9,156 bases of DNA, taken from the NCBI GenBank assembly GCA_017618435.1, contig JAFZUH010000017.1, positions 1 through 9,156 on the forward strand, given 5' to 3'. Below, piece by piece: positions 1 to 6,801 of this stretch. How positions within the stretch are numbered: the first letter of the stretch is position 1; each line of letters begins with the position of its first letter. Made by a program: the position numbers and the translations under genes. Below the pieces are notes generated by a model. The model did no database searches. It was not told where the DNA came from and saw nothing but the letters and a program-made list of their open reading frames with translations. Origin of the DNA: Bacteroidales bacterium (GTDB lineage Bacteria > Bacteroidota > Bacteroidia > Bacteroidales > WCHB1-69).

Positions 1-2131
1 TATGTCCTTCGGGTACCATACCGAATGCTATCGGAAGAATGCTGGCTGTAACGGTATTGTTGTCGTAACGTCCTGTTTTAGCATCAAAATACTTGGTATT
101 AAAAGCCTTGACAGAACGCTCCACTTGTTTTCTGAAATGCTGTGCATCTTCGGTATAACCAAGCATATCGGCAAACTTAGCCATACGGGAAGCAAGCAAA
201 CAATAATGCGGTGTAGAAATCACAGGAGCCTTGGTGATACGGTTGGTATCTTTAGAATGTATCAGTTCGAGCGACTCCGGCGGCATACACCAATCGCCAT
301 AAGTATCCTTTATCAAAAGGTCGTCTTTCATATAGCGATTGATCATAAAATCCAACCAACGTTTCATAGCCGCATAATGTTGCTCCACGGGGCGGAAATC
401 GCCGAAACGGTTGTATATCATATCAGCAACGGCAATAAAGGTTCCCGGCCAAGTCATACTATTGCTGTATATAGGCCAATATGCCGGAGCGACATCGCAT
501 ACCGAACCGCTTTCAAGTTGACAATCTTCAATATCGGTTAGCCATTTGGCATAGAGTTGATGATTGTTGAACATATACGATTCGCCCAGCGAACCTGTCG
601 TTCTGTCGCCAAGCCAGCCCATACGTTCATCACGTTGCGGACAATCGGTAGGCATACTGCGGTAGTTGCCGCGAATGCCCCAATAGGCGTTTTTGTAAAT
701 AGCATTAATCATCTCATTGGAAGTTTGGAAACTGCCTGAATTTGCCATTTTATCATAAATGACATAACCCTCAAAATCAGAAAGTGCGGGTTGGGCTTGC
801 ATACCGCTCACTTCCACATAGCGGAAACCGTGATACACAAAGGTCGGATGCCACTCACCCTGTGCTTTTGACACCACGAGTTTGTCTGTTACCTCTGCAC
901 TACGAATATTGTCCAAATAGAGCAGACTATCGGCTGTAAGGGTTTCAGCAAAACGAAGGGTGATAACATCTCCCTGTTGTTGCCCTTTAAACTTAACATT
1001 CAAATAGCCCACCATATTTTGTCCCATATCAATTATCCATTTGCCGCCTTTTTGAAACATGGCCACAGGCTTTACCTTATCCTGCACCTCTATATTTGGA
1101 TTGGGTTGCGGTTCAATCTTGCCTTTGGGAGCCTCCACCGCTTCGGCTGACCACCAAGTATCGGCATTGAAATCGGGCAAAGTCCAAGCATCAAATTCCA
1201 AACGCATATCATAGGTTTCCCCGTCAAATTCGTTTGCTGTACGTATAGGACCACGGTTGGTGATTTTCCATGTAGTATCGCTTACCACCAATTGGCGGGA
1301 GCCGTCTTTGTAGATAATCTCAAGTTGTGCTATCATTCTTGGCGTACCGAAATGCACCATCGTTGCAGGCGGACGCCCTCCTTCACGAATACGCATAGCC
1401 GAATAACGACCGCCTGCAAGCACCACACCAATAGCATTGTTACCGGCAGACAAAAGCGAGGTTACATCGTATGCATTGAAATAAACCCGCTTACGGTAAT
1501 CGGAAAGAGCCGGTTTCAATATTTCTTCGGGAGCAACTTCCACCCCATTCAAATACGCACTGTACTGCCCAAGTCCGCTGATATAAAGTTTCGCTTCCTG
1601 AATTTCATTTTTCAATTGAAATTCCTTTCTAAGATAGCGGGCTGCTACACGAGTGTGTTCTTTTAACACATCATCAGCAAAATCCTTGCCTATCCATTGG
1701 GCTTGCCAATCAGAAGGCTGCAGAAGCGATAGCGTAAAAGATTGTATATCACTTTTGACAGTTATTTTTTTGTTTTTGCTGCCATAAACAAGCGTTGCAA
1801 CTACCCGCCAATAAGCCTTGTCCCTACTTTTCAAAGCCTTGCCTTGATAAGGGATAAAAAGCATTTGGTTGGAGGCAATCTCTTTGGAATCCCAAAGGTC
1901 GCCGATACCTTTTTGTACATTTTGTTCAGTAGAGGCAACAATAATACGATAACTTTGTTGAACGACATTCTGTTCGTTTGACTCAAACTGCCAAGAAAAT
2001 CTAGGCCTGTCAGTTGCCAAACTCTGCGGATTGGTTTGTTGTTCAACCGTAGGTTTAACTATTTTCACTTTATTATCGTGGCTGGAGCATAAACTCAAAA
2101 CAGCCACGATAACCATTACGATATAATTCAT
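1..2131 (-). CDS. GH78 alpha-L-rhamnosidase, 3' end cut off by the window edge
   Basis: Inverting hydrolase that removes terminal alpha-L-rhamnose from plant or bacterial glycans. 710 codons are open from ATG 2131 to base 2 with no stop; an in-frame TAA sits 4 codons upstream (2144-2146), so 2131 is the furthest start (Met6 is an alternative). Visible: W142/W146 in the 'W..QWIG' segment that opens the N-terminal beta-sandwich module; a central beta-rich region up to about residue 450; then the (alpha/alpha)6 catalytic barrel with the family signature TDCPQRDERMGWLGD (residues 495-509), whose acidic residues hold the general acid. Bacteroidota homologues usually have roughly 850-950 residues, so the last part of the barrel (with the catalytic base Glu) and the C-terminal beta-domain are missing. 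The N-terminus is hydrophobic and ends at Cys15, but the preceding LSL is a poor lipobox and no basic n-region exists; export is likely, lipidation uncertain. It lies 19 bases after the OmpA gene and has visibly higher GC than its neighbours. Family certain; substrate unknown. Confidence 0.94.
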   Translation of the reverse strand, partial: MNYIVMVIVAVLSLCSSHDNKVKIVKPTVEQQTNPQSLATDRPRFSWQFESNEQNVVQQSYRIIVASTEQNVQKGIGDLWDSKEIASNQMLFIPYQGKALKSRDKAYWRVVATLVYGSKNKKITVKSDIQSFTLSLLQPSDWQAQWIGKDFADDVLKEHTRVAARYLRKEFQLKNEIQEAKLYISGLGQYSAYLNGVEVAPEEILKPALSDYRKRVYFNAYDVTSLLSAGNNAIGVVLAGGRYSAMRIREGGRPPATMVHFGTPRMIAQLEIIYKDGSRQLVVSDTTWKITNRGPIRTANEFDGETYDMRLEFDAWTLPDFNADTWWSAEAVEAPKGKIEPQPNPNIEVQDKVKPVAMFQKGGKWIIDMGQNMVGYLNVKFKGQQQGDVITLRFAETLTADSLLYLDNIRSAEVTDKLVVSKAQGEWHPTFVYHGFRYVEVSGMQAQPALSDFEGYVIYDKMANSGSFQTSNEMINAIYKNAYWGIRGNYRSMPTDCPQRDERMGWLGDRTTGSLGESYMFNNHQLYAKWLTDIEDCQLESGSVCDVAPAYWPIYSNSMTWPGTFIAVADMIYNRFGDFRPVEQHYAAMKRWLDFMINRYMKDDLLIKDTYGDWCMPPESLELIHSKDTNRITKAPVISTPHYCLLASRMAKFADMLGYTEDAQHFRKQVERSVKAFNTKYFDAKTGRYDNNTVTASILPIAFGMVPEGH
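605..655 (-). other. GH78 catalytic signature (residues 493-509)
   Basis: Codons for MPTDCPQRDERMGWLGD. The D-C-P-x-R-(D)-E-R-x-G-W-x-G-D pattern is the most conserved stretch of GH78; its Asp496, Glu502 and Asp509 match the acidic residues that line the -1 subsite in characterised rhamnosidases. All are intact, so the visible half of the active site looks functional. Confidence 0.92.
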
Positions 2132-2150
2132 AGACAACAAAAATTAAGTT

Positions 2151-4184
2151 TTACATTTTTGTAACCTTAAATTCAGTTCTACGATTCAACTGACGGCCTT
2201 CTGCCGTTGTGTTGGTAGCAACAGGTTTGGTATAGCCATAACCTTTGCTGGTCAAACGGGAAATGTTTATACCTTTGGCAACCAAAGCGTCCACAACTGC
2301 TTTTGCTCTGTTTTTAGACAGATTTTGATTGTATTTTGCACCGCCTACATTGTCGGTGTGTCCAGAAATTTCAACTTCCATTGTCGGATTTTCCATCAAA
2401 AGGTTATATACATTTTCAATTTCTACCAACGATTCTTTACGCAACGTTGATTTTGCATTGTCAAAGAATATGTTTTTCAAAACAATTGTCTTGTTCACTG
2501 CAATTCTTTCCATGGATATAATCTGTTCAATAGTTTGTTTGTCGGCCTCTTCAGGAATATCAAAATTCTCAGAGTGGAACAAATATCCTTGTGCCTTTAT
2601 GGCAACAGCATAATTTTTGCCGGCAGGCAACGAAAGCAAATACTCACCGCTTACGCTATCGGAAGTAAATGTTGCCAACAATTCATTTTCTGCCACATCA
2701 CTAAGTTCGATAGTAGCGAAAACAGGTTGTTTGGAAACGGCATCTTGAACAAAACCTTTAACAATAGTAATTTTGTCTTCTTCTATGTGCATGGCTTCCT
2801 GAGCATTGTCATCAAGTCTGCTCAAGCCGCAAAACGGTGTATGTGCAGCATACAGAGCAAAGTATTTCTGTTGCCCGAGCAAAGTCAATTTATATATATC
2901 CTGTTCACCTATGCCACCTTCTTTGTCTGAAGAATAATAAGCATGTCTATTGTCTGCAGTTACCACAAAATAAACGTCATCGTTTGTGGTGGAAATAGGA
3001 TAACCCACATTTTCAGGTTTTTGCCAAATGCCATTCACATTTTCCACTTTAAACACATCTATACCGCCCATTGTTTCGTGTCCGTCAGAACAAATATAAA
3101 GTGTTTTTCCGTCTGCATGGGCATAAACAGAAATTTCATCACCAATGGTGTTGATTGTACTGCCTAAATTGATAGGTTTGTTCCATTTTTTCTTGTTTCT
3201 GGTTGCCATATACACATCACGCAAACCCAAGCCGCCGCTTCTGTCGGAGCAGAAATACAGGGTATCGCCAGTCGGACTGTACGAGGCGGAAGTTTCATGT
3301 CCGGAAGTGTTGATGTTTTTCATCTTTTTCGGACGGCTGAACTTGCCTTTTTTCAAATTCGATTCATACAGGTTACCACCCCTTTTGTCTCTATAAACAA
3401 CAACATGTTTGCCGTCTTTGGACAAGGCTTGTATGGCCGAATGTCCTTTGGTACACAATTTGGCAACTTGAACAGGTGTTGTGTATGTTCCATTGGGCTG
3501 CAGATGAGTAACATATATTCTTTCAAAATACTTGCCATCGGCAGTGATGATATTTTTTTCGCTTTGTCTGCGGGAATTGAAATACAAAGTGGAATCATCA
3601 ATAGAAACTACTGCACCATAATCATCGTAAGCACTATTTACCACATTTCCAAGATTGTCAATAAAGCAAAGCACTTCGTCTTTTATCATTTTTCTTGCAT
3701 ATTGGCATTCTGCTATATGTTTTTGTGCTTCTATCTTTTGCATTTCCGTGCTGGCGGCATTGTTGATTATTTTTTCAAACATAGCAATAGCCTCTGTAAA
3801 ATTTTCATTCAAATGCAAATAACATGCCTTATAAAAAACGACTTCAAGATTCAAGTTCGGATTCAAATCGTATGCTTTGGCTCCGAATTTAACCGCACCG
3901 ACATAATTGTTCATCTGTTTGTAGCAATTGGCTATTTTGTTATTCAAAACAGCATTGCGGGGATTAAACTGATTGGCTTTTTGGTAATATTCCAAAGCCA
4001 AAGCATAATCTGTTGTCATTGTTGTATAACTTTTGACAACATCATCGCCTTTTTTGATATTTTGAACGGCTGTTTTTAACTGTTTTAAATTGTCCGGAAA
4101 ATTTTCTTTGGTAAATTCCACATTTTGAGCGATAGACCAACCCAAAAACAAATTACATATTGCAAATAAAAATATCTTTTTCAT
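2151..4184 (-). CDS. Exported TPR / PD40 propeller / CRD / OmpA protein, PorE-like architecture
   Basis: Predicted periplasmic protein held to peptidoglycan. Domains in order: signal peptide (about 1-19, MKKIFLF...SIAQ); TPR-type helical repeats about 55-165; PD40 beta-propeller about 187-437 with blade motifs such as LYFCSDRSGGLG (309-320) and a closing YYSSDKEGGIGEQDIY; a carboxypeptidase-regulatory-like beta-sandwich about 472-560 (VKGFVQD...PVFATI...GEYLLSLPAG); OmpA C-terminal domain 566-677 (IFFDNAKSTL, SGHTDNVGG, NLSKNRA, NRRTEF). Asp611 and Arg626, the pair that grips diaminopimelate, are present. This domain order and length match PorE (PG1058 of Porphyromonas gingivalis), a peptidoglycan-binding type IX secretion component. 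Unlike PorE it shows no lipobox, and the family has many paralogues, so the PorE role is only a hypothesis. It follows the TPR gene by 14 bases and has a strong ribosome binding site. Confidence 0.95.
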   Translation of the reverse strand: MKKIFLFAICNLFLGWSIAQNVEFTKENFPDNLKQLKTAVQNIKKGDDVVKSYTTMTTDYALALEYYQKANQFNPRNAVLNNKIANCYKQMNNYVGAVKFGAKAYDLNPNLNLEVVFYKACYLHLNENFTEAIAMFEKIINNAASTEMQKIEAQKHIAECQYARKMIKDEVLCFIDNLGNVVNSAYDDYGAVVSIDDSTLYFNSRRQSEKNIITADGKYFERIYVTHLQPNGTYTTPVQVAKLCTKGHSAIQALSKDGKHVVVYRDKRGGNLYESNLKKGKFSRPKKMKNINTSGHETSASYSPTGDTLYFCSDRSGGLGLRDVYMATRNKKKWNKPINLGSTINTIGDEISVYAHADGKTLYICSDGHETMGGIDVFKVENVNGIWQKPENVGYPISTTNDDVYFVVTADNRHAYYSSDKEGGIGEQDIYKLTLLGQQKYFALYAAHTPFCGLSRLDDNAQEAMHIEEDKITIVKGFVQDAVSKQPVFATIELSDVAENELLATFTSDSVSGEYLLSLPAGKNYAVAIKAQGYLFHSENFDIPEEADKQTIEQIISMERIAVNKTIVLKNIFFDNAKSTLRKESLVEIENVYNLLMENPTMEVEISGHTDNVGGAKYNQNLSKNRAKAVVDALVAKGINISRLTSKGYGYTKPVATNTTAEGRQLNRRTEFKVTKM
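2154..2489 (-). other. OmpA peptidoglycan-binding domain of the 677-aa protein (residues 566-677)
   Basis: Standard OmpA C-terminal fold: strand IFFDNAKS, helix, SGHTD, NLSKNRA, a second helix, then NRRTEFKV. Both diaminopimelate-contact residues (Asp611, Arg626) are kept, so non-covalent attachment to the cell wall is expected. Confidence 0.93.
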
Positions 4185-4192
4185 TTCTGTAT

Positions 4193-4198
4193 CCTCCC
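4193..4198 (-). promoter_or_regulatory. Strong Shine-Dalgarno for the 677-aa OmpA gene
   Basis: On the coding strand GGGAGG begins directly after the TAA of the TPR gene and ends 8 bases before the ATG at 4184. This is a near-ideal anti-SD match at normal spacing. The other genes here have AT-rich leaders with no such match at that distance, as is usual in Bacteroidota, so it fixes the start of this gene and implies independent, strong initiation. Confidence 0.75.
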
Positions 4199-5251
4199 TT
4201 ATTTTCTACATTGATTATTAATATATTCCAATGCTTTTTCCACGCCCAAATCAGCCGCTTTTTGCCAATCTTCGCAAGCACCTTCAGGATTTTTCATCAA
4301 TTCTTTTGTGTTGCCTCTGTGCAAATAGGCTTCGCCATATTGCGGATTGTATTGGAGTGCAAGATTGAAACATTGTATCGCATCCTCATATTTTTTCTGT
4401 TTGTATAGCACATAGCCTTTGTTGCTGTAAACCTGATAAAAATCAGGATTGGAACTAATTATATTGTTAAATTCTTTCAATGCCTCTTCGTAATTCAACA
4501 AATGGGCTTGAGCCAAACCACGATTGTTGTATGCTTGGTAACATTTGTCATTCATACCAATTACCTGATTGAAATCTTCAATAGCAGCCTCATATTCTTC
4601 CATATCCATTTTTAAAAGACCTCTATTGTTGATATATTCCATATTGTTTGAATCCAAGGCTATCGCTTTTTCAAAATCAGCCATTGCCCCTTGATAATCT
4701 TTTTGAGCCTGTTTTATCGTAGCTCTGTCGTTGTACAAAAACGCCTGATTTTTTTGAGCCATCACCTTATTCATTTCCACAAGTGCCTTGTCATATTGTT
4801 GCGTATAATAGTAGGCTAAACTACGCAAATATATTGTTTTGTAATCAGGCGTATATGCTGCTACTGAACTATCCAAATAATCAACACTTTGAGCATATTG
4901 GCCTTCATCAAAATAAACTTTGGCTATCAAATAATAAACACTGTCTTTTCTGTCCGTTTTATCGGCATACTTAAGCAATGTTTTCACAGCCTCATCAGAC
5001 TGATTGTTGGCCTGCTGTGCTTTGGCAAGCAAGAGATAACTGGCTTTGAGATTCATGTTTATCTCAATTGATTTTTGCAAATCGGCAATTGCGGCAATAT
5101 ATGATTTGGCTTTGTATTTTTCCAAACCGCTATTGTACAACTTTTCCGCCCGTTGCGTTTCTTTGGGTGAAATAACAATCATTTTTTGCTGAGCAAACCC
5201 ATGTGTCATACATGCTAAAAAAAGCAAAATAGGAATTAATTTTGATTTCAT
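4199..5251 (-). CDS. Exported all-TPR repeat protein (nine TPRs)
   Basis: Protein-protein scaffold expected in the periplasm. After a signal peptide (MKSKLIPILLFLACMTHGFA, likely cut before QQK; Cys14 after F-L-A is a weak alternative lipidation site), residues 34-339 divide into nine consecutive 34-residue TPRs with no gaps. Typical helix pairs are visible, for example YNDRATIKQAQKDYQGAMAD and YNNRGLAQAHLLNYEEALKE. Only about 11 residues follow the last repeat, so there is no extra enzymatic or anchoring domain. It sits between the kinase gene (29-base gap) and the OmpA gene (14-base gap), which suggests it bridges envelope partners encoded alongside. The client is unknown. The fold is certain; export is very likely. 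Confidence 0.94.
   Translation of the reverse strand: MKSKLIPILLFLACMTHGFAQQKMIVISPKETQRAEKLYNSGLEKYKAKSYIAAIADLQKSIEINMNLKASYLLLAKAQQANNQSDEAVKTLLKYADKTDRKDSVYYLIAKVYFDEGQYAQSVDYLDSSVAAYTPDYKTIYLRSLAYYYTQQYDKALVEMNKVMAQKNQAFLYNDRATIKQAQKDYQGAMADFEKAIALDSNNMEYINNRGLLKMDMEEYEAAIEDFNQVIGMNDKCYQAYNNRGLAQAHLLNYEEALKEFNNIISSNPDFYQVYSNKGYVLYKQKKYEDAIQCFNLALQYNPQYGEAYLHRGNTKELMKNPEGACEDWQKAADLGVEKALEYINNQCRK
4235..5152 (-). repeat. Nine gap-free 34-residue TPR units
   Basis: Repeats start at residues 34, 68, 102, 136, 170, 204, 238, 272 and 306, each exactly 34 residues (306 residues, 918 bases). Position 8 is mostly Gly/Ala and position 20 mostly Ala or Ser, as in canonical TPRs. The repeats are conserved at protein level, not as DNA copies. 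Confidence 0.88.
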
Positions 5252-5280
5252 TGTTATGATTTTTTAGTTAAAAATTTATT

Positions 5281-6801
5281 TTATTCTTTATTTAATTTTA
5301 TTCTAAATGTACTGCCTTTGTTTATTTCTGATTCTTTTAATTTCAACTCTCCATTATGTTGTTGGTTTATAATACGATATGACAATGTCAAGCCTAACCC
5401 CCAACCGCGTTCCTTGGTGGTGAAACCGGGACGGAATATATTTTTTTGACTTTGGGCATCAATACCTTTGCCGTTGTCTGCTATATCTATTATCACAAAC
5501 TTGCTGTTTTCTGTCAATGTAATCACAATATCCCCCACTCCATTCATGGCATCAACGGCATTTTTACAGATATTTTCCAAAACCCATTCAAACAAGTGTT
5601 TGGAAATATTTGCATATACATCATTTTCAGGCACATGAACATGTATTTTGACTTGTCTTGAAGTTCTGTTGCTGAAATAATCCACAAAATCGGCAATGAC
5701 AACATTCATATTTTCCTGTTTCAAATTCGGTTGCGAACCAATTTTGGAAAATCGTTGGGCAATTGTTTCCAAATGGGTTATATCTTTGTTTATTTCAGCC
5801 ACAATTTCAGGATTTACTTTTTCTTCATTCAGCAATTCAGACCATGCCATCAACGATGAAATAGGCGTACCCAATTGATGTGCCGTTTCTTTGCTCATAC
5901 CCACCCACACTCTGTCTTGCTCATTCTGACGATAATTTCTATACATTACGTAGGCAAAAAAGACAAATAAAGCCAATAATAGGAACAATAGTATCGGAAA
6001 ATATCTCGTTGATTTCAACAGCATGGAATCTTCGTAAAACACATAACAAAACCTGCCTTTTCCAAAAGATATTTCAATAGGCGGATTGGCATCACGCATA
6101 TCTGCCAACACCTTGTTGTAATAGTTGGGTTGTGCCATTCGTGAAGAATCCAAATTGCCATACAAGATAATTTGTGTTTGCGTAGAATCGGTTACAATAA
6201 CCGGTATAGACGGAGCATTATTGACAATTTCATCAAAAAAACTTTTAATCAAATCATCAAAAACAGCCCGCAATTGCGTGTAAATTTTCGATTCTTTGTA
6301 ATAAAGATAAATAAAATCATGTCCATAATAATTGATAGGAATTGTTTTGTACTTGTCTCGTTCCAAAACAAATTGCAAACCGTCTTGTGTTTTGATTTCA
6401 TTTTGTTCTTCTTCGGAAAGATTTTTGGTATCTGACAATTGATATTTGCTATTGAGCAGAATACAGGGAATTGTCTTGTTTTCGGTAATAATATCCGAAT
6501 AAAAAGTAATATCATCGCCGATATTTGAAGTTGCAATTTTCAAGAATGCCTGTCCTATGGTATTGGCTCTTCTATCTTGGTCTTCAGCAACAATTTGAAA
6601 GAATTTGTCTGTATAGGATACCAAATCGGCTTTGCGTTCAATGGCATTCACCCAAATTTTTATTTTGGCTTTTTCGGTTTCAACAAAAGTATTCACCAAA
6701 AAATTCATATACCACATCAAGGCAAGGAACACAATAAAAGTCAGCAGCATAAATAGCCACAAGACCGATTGTCTATTCCGTTTCCTTTGTCCTTTTTTCA
6801 T
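5281..6801 (-). CDS. Two-TM sensor histidine kinase with duplicated periplasmic sensor
   Basis: Membrane kinase expected to autophosphorylate on a His and pass the phosphate to a response regulator. Order: basic N-tail (MKKGQRKRNR), TM1 about 13-36, periplasmic domain about 39-266, TM2 about 267-287, then directly the H-box GMSKETAHQLGTPISSL with phospho-acceptor His308. The ATPase domain is complete: N-box LENICKNAVDAM (Asn410, Asn414), G1 DNGKGI (Asp442), F-box FRPGFTT, G2 GWGLGL (466-471). No HAMP is evident between TM2 and the H-box, which are only about 15 residues apart. The sensor holds two tandem related units (see the repeat entry). The ATG overlaps the stop of the upstream gene as ATGA, so translation is probably coupled. 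No regulator gene is nearby, so it is an orphan within this window. The Bacteroidota 'ETAHQLGTP' kinase type includes flavobacterial kinases that I recall as shorter. Kinase function is certain; signal and partner unknown. Confidence 0.96.
   Translation of the reverse strand: MKKGQRKRNRQSVLWLFMLLTFIVFLALMWYMNFLVNTFVETEKAKIKIWVNAIERKADLVSYTDKFFQIVAEDQDRRANTIGQAFLKIATSNIGDDITFYSDIITENKTIPCILLNSKYQLSDTKNLSEEEQNEIKTQDGLQFVLERDKYKTIPINYYGHDFIYLYYKESKIYTQLRAVFDDLIKSFFDEIVNNAPSIPVIVTDSTQTQIILYGNLDSSRMAQPNYYNKVLADMRDANPPIEISFGKGRFCYVFYEDSMLLKSTRYFPILLFLLLALFVFFAYVMYRNYRQNEQDRVWVGMSKETAHQLGTPISSLMAWSELLNEEKVNPEIVAEINKDITHLETIAQRFSKIGSQPNLKQENMNVVIADFVDYFSNRTSRQVKIHVHVPENDVYANISKHLFEWVLENICKNAVDAMNGVGDIVITLTENSKFVIIDIADNGKGIDAQSQKNIFRPGFTTKERGWGLGLTLSYRIINQQHNGELKLKESEINKGSTFRIKLNKE
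5998..6525 (-). repeat. Tandem duplication inside the kinase sensor domain (residues ~93-268)
   Basis: Residues 101-118 (YSDIITENKTIPCILLNS) align without gaps to 189-206 (FDEIVNNAPSIPVIVTDS), an offset of 88. The ends of the units align at the same offset: IYLYYKES (164-171) to CYVFYEDS (252-259), and Arg178 to Arg266. A two-residue shift occurs at the internal 'PI' strand (P155 versus P241). The copies are diverged and are not visible as a DNA repeat. Confidence 0.72.
6798..6801 (-). promoter_or_regulatory. ATGA stop/start overlap
   Basis: The TGA of the 758-aa gene and the ATG of the kinase gene share bases (coding strand ATGA). With no Shine-Dalgarno upstream of the kinase start, this indicates translational coupling and co-transcription of the two genes. 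Confidence 0.85.

Noticed and set aside
2..541. A 179-codon plus-strand open frame at the left edge, plus others at 1292-1666 and 7101-7547
   Set aside because: All are antisense to strong coding sequence (the rhamnosidase or the 758-aa protein) and show no recognisable motif or export signal.
1831..2046. 71-codon minus-strand open frame
   Set aside because: It is an out-of-frame reading within the 5' part of the rhamnosidase gene, whose own frame is open from 2131 to the window edge.
3297..4079. A 260-codon open frame on the plus strand
   Set aside because: It lies wholly antisense to the TPR/PD40 part of the 677-aa gene, its product is rich in Phe/Ile/Cys without domain pattern, and the minus-strand gene has clear domains throughout. 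It is a shadow.
2151..4184. Assignment of the propeller proteins as TolB/Pal
   Set aside because: PD40 plus OmpA recalls TolB plus Pal, but the added TPR region and regulatory-like beta-sandwich, and the absence of tolQRA neighbours, fit the Bacteroidota PorE-type architecture better.
5252..5280. Possible terminator or promoter between the kinase and TPR genes
   Set aside because: The 29 bases are nearly all A/T with no GC stem and no TTTG...TAnnTTTG pair; this looks like an ordinary AT-rich Bacteroidota leader.
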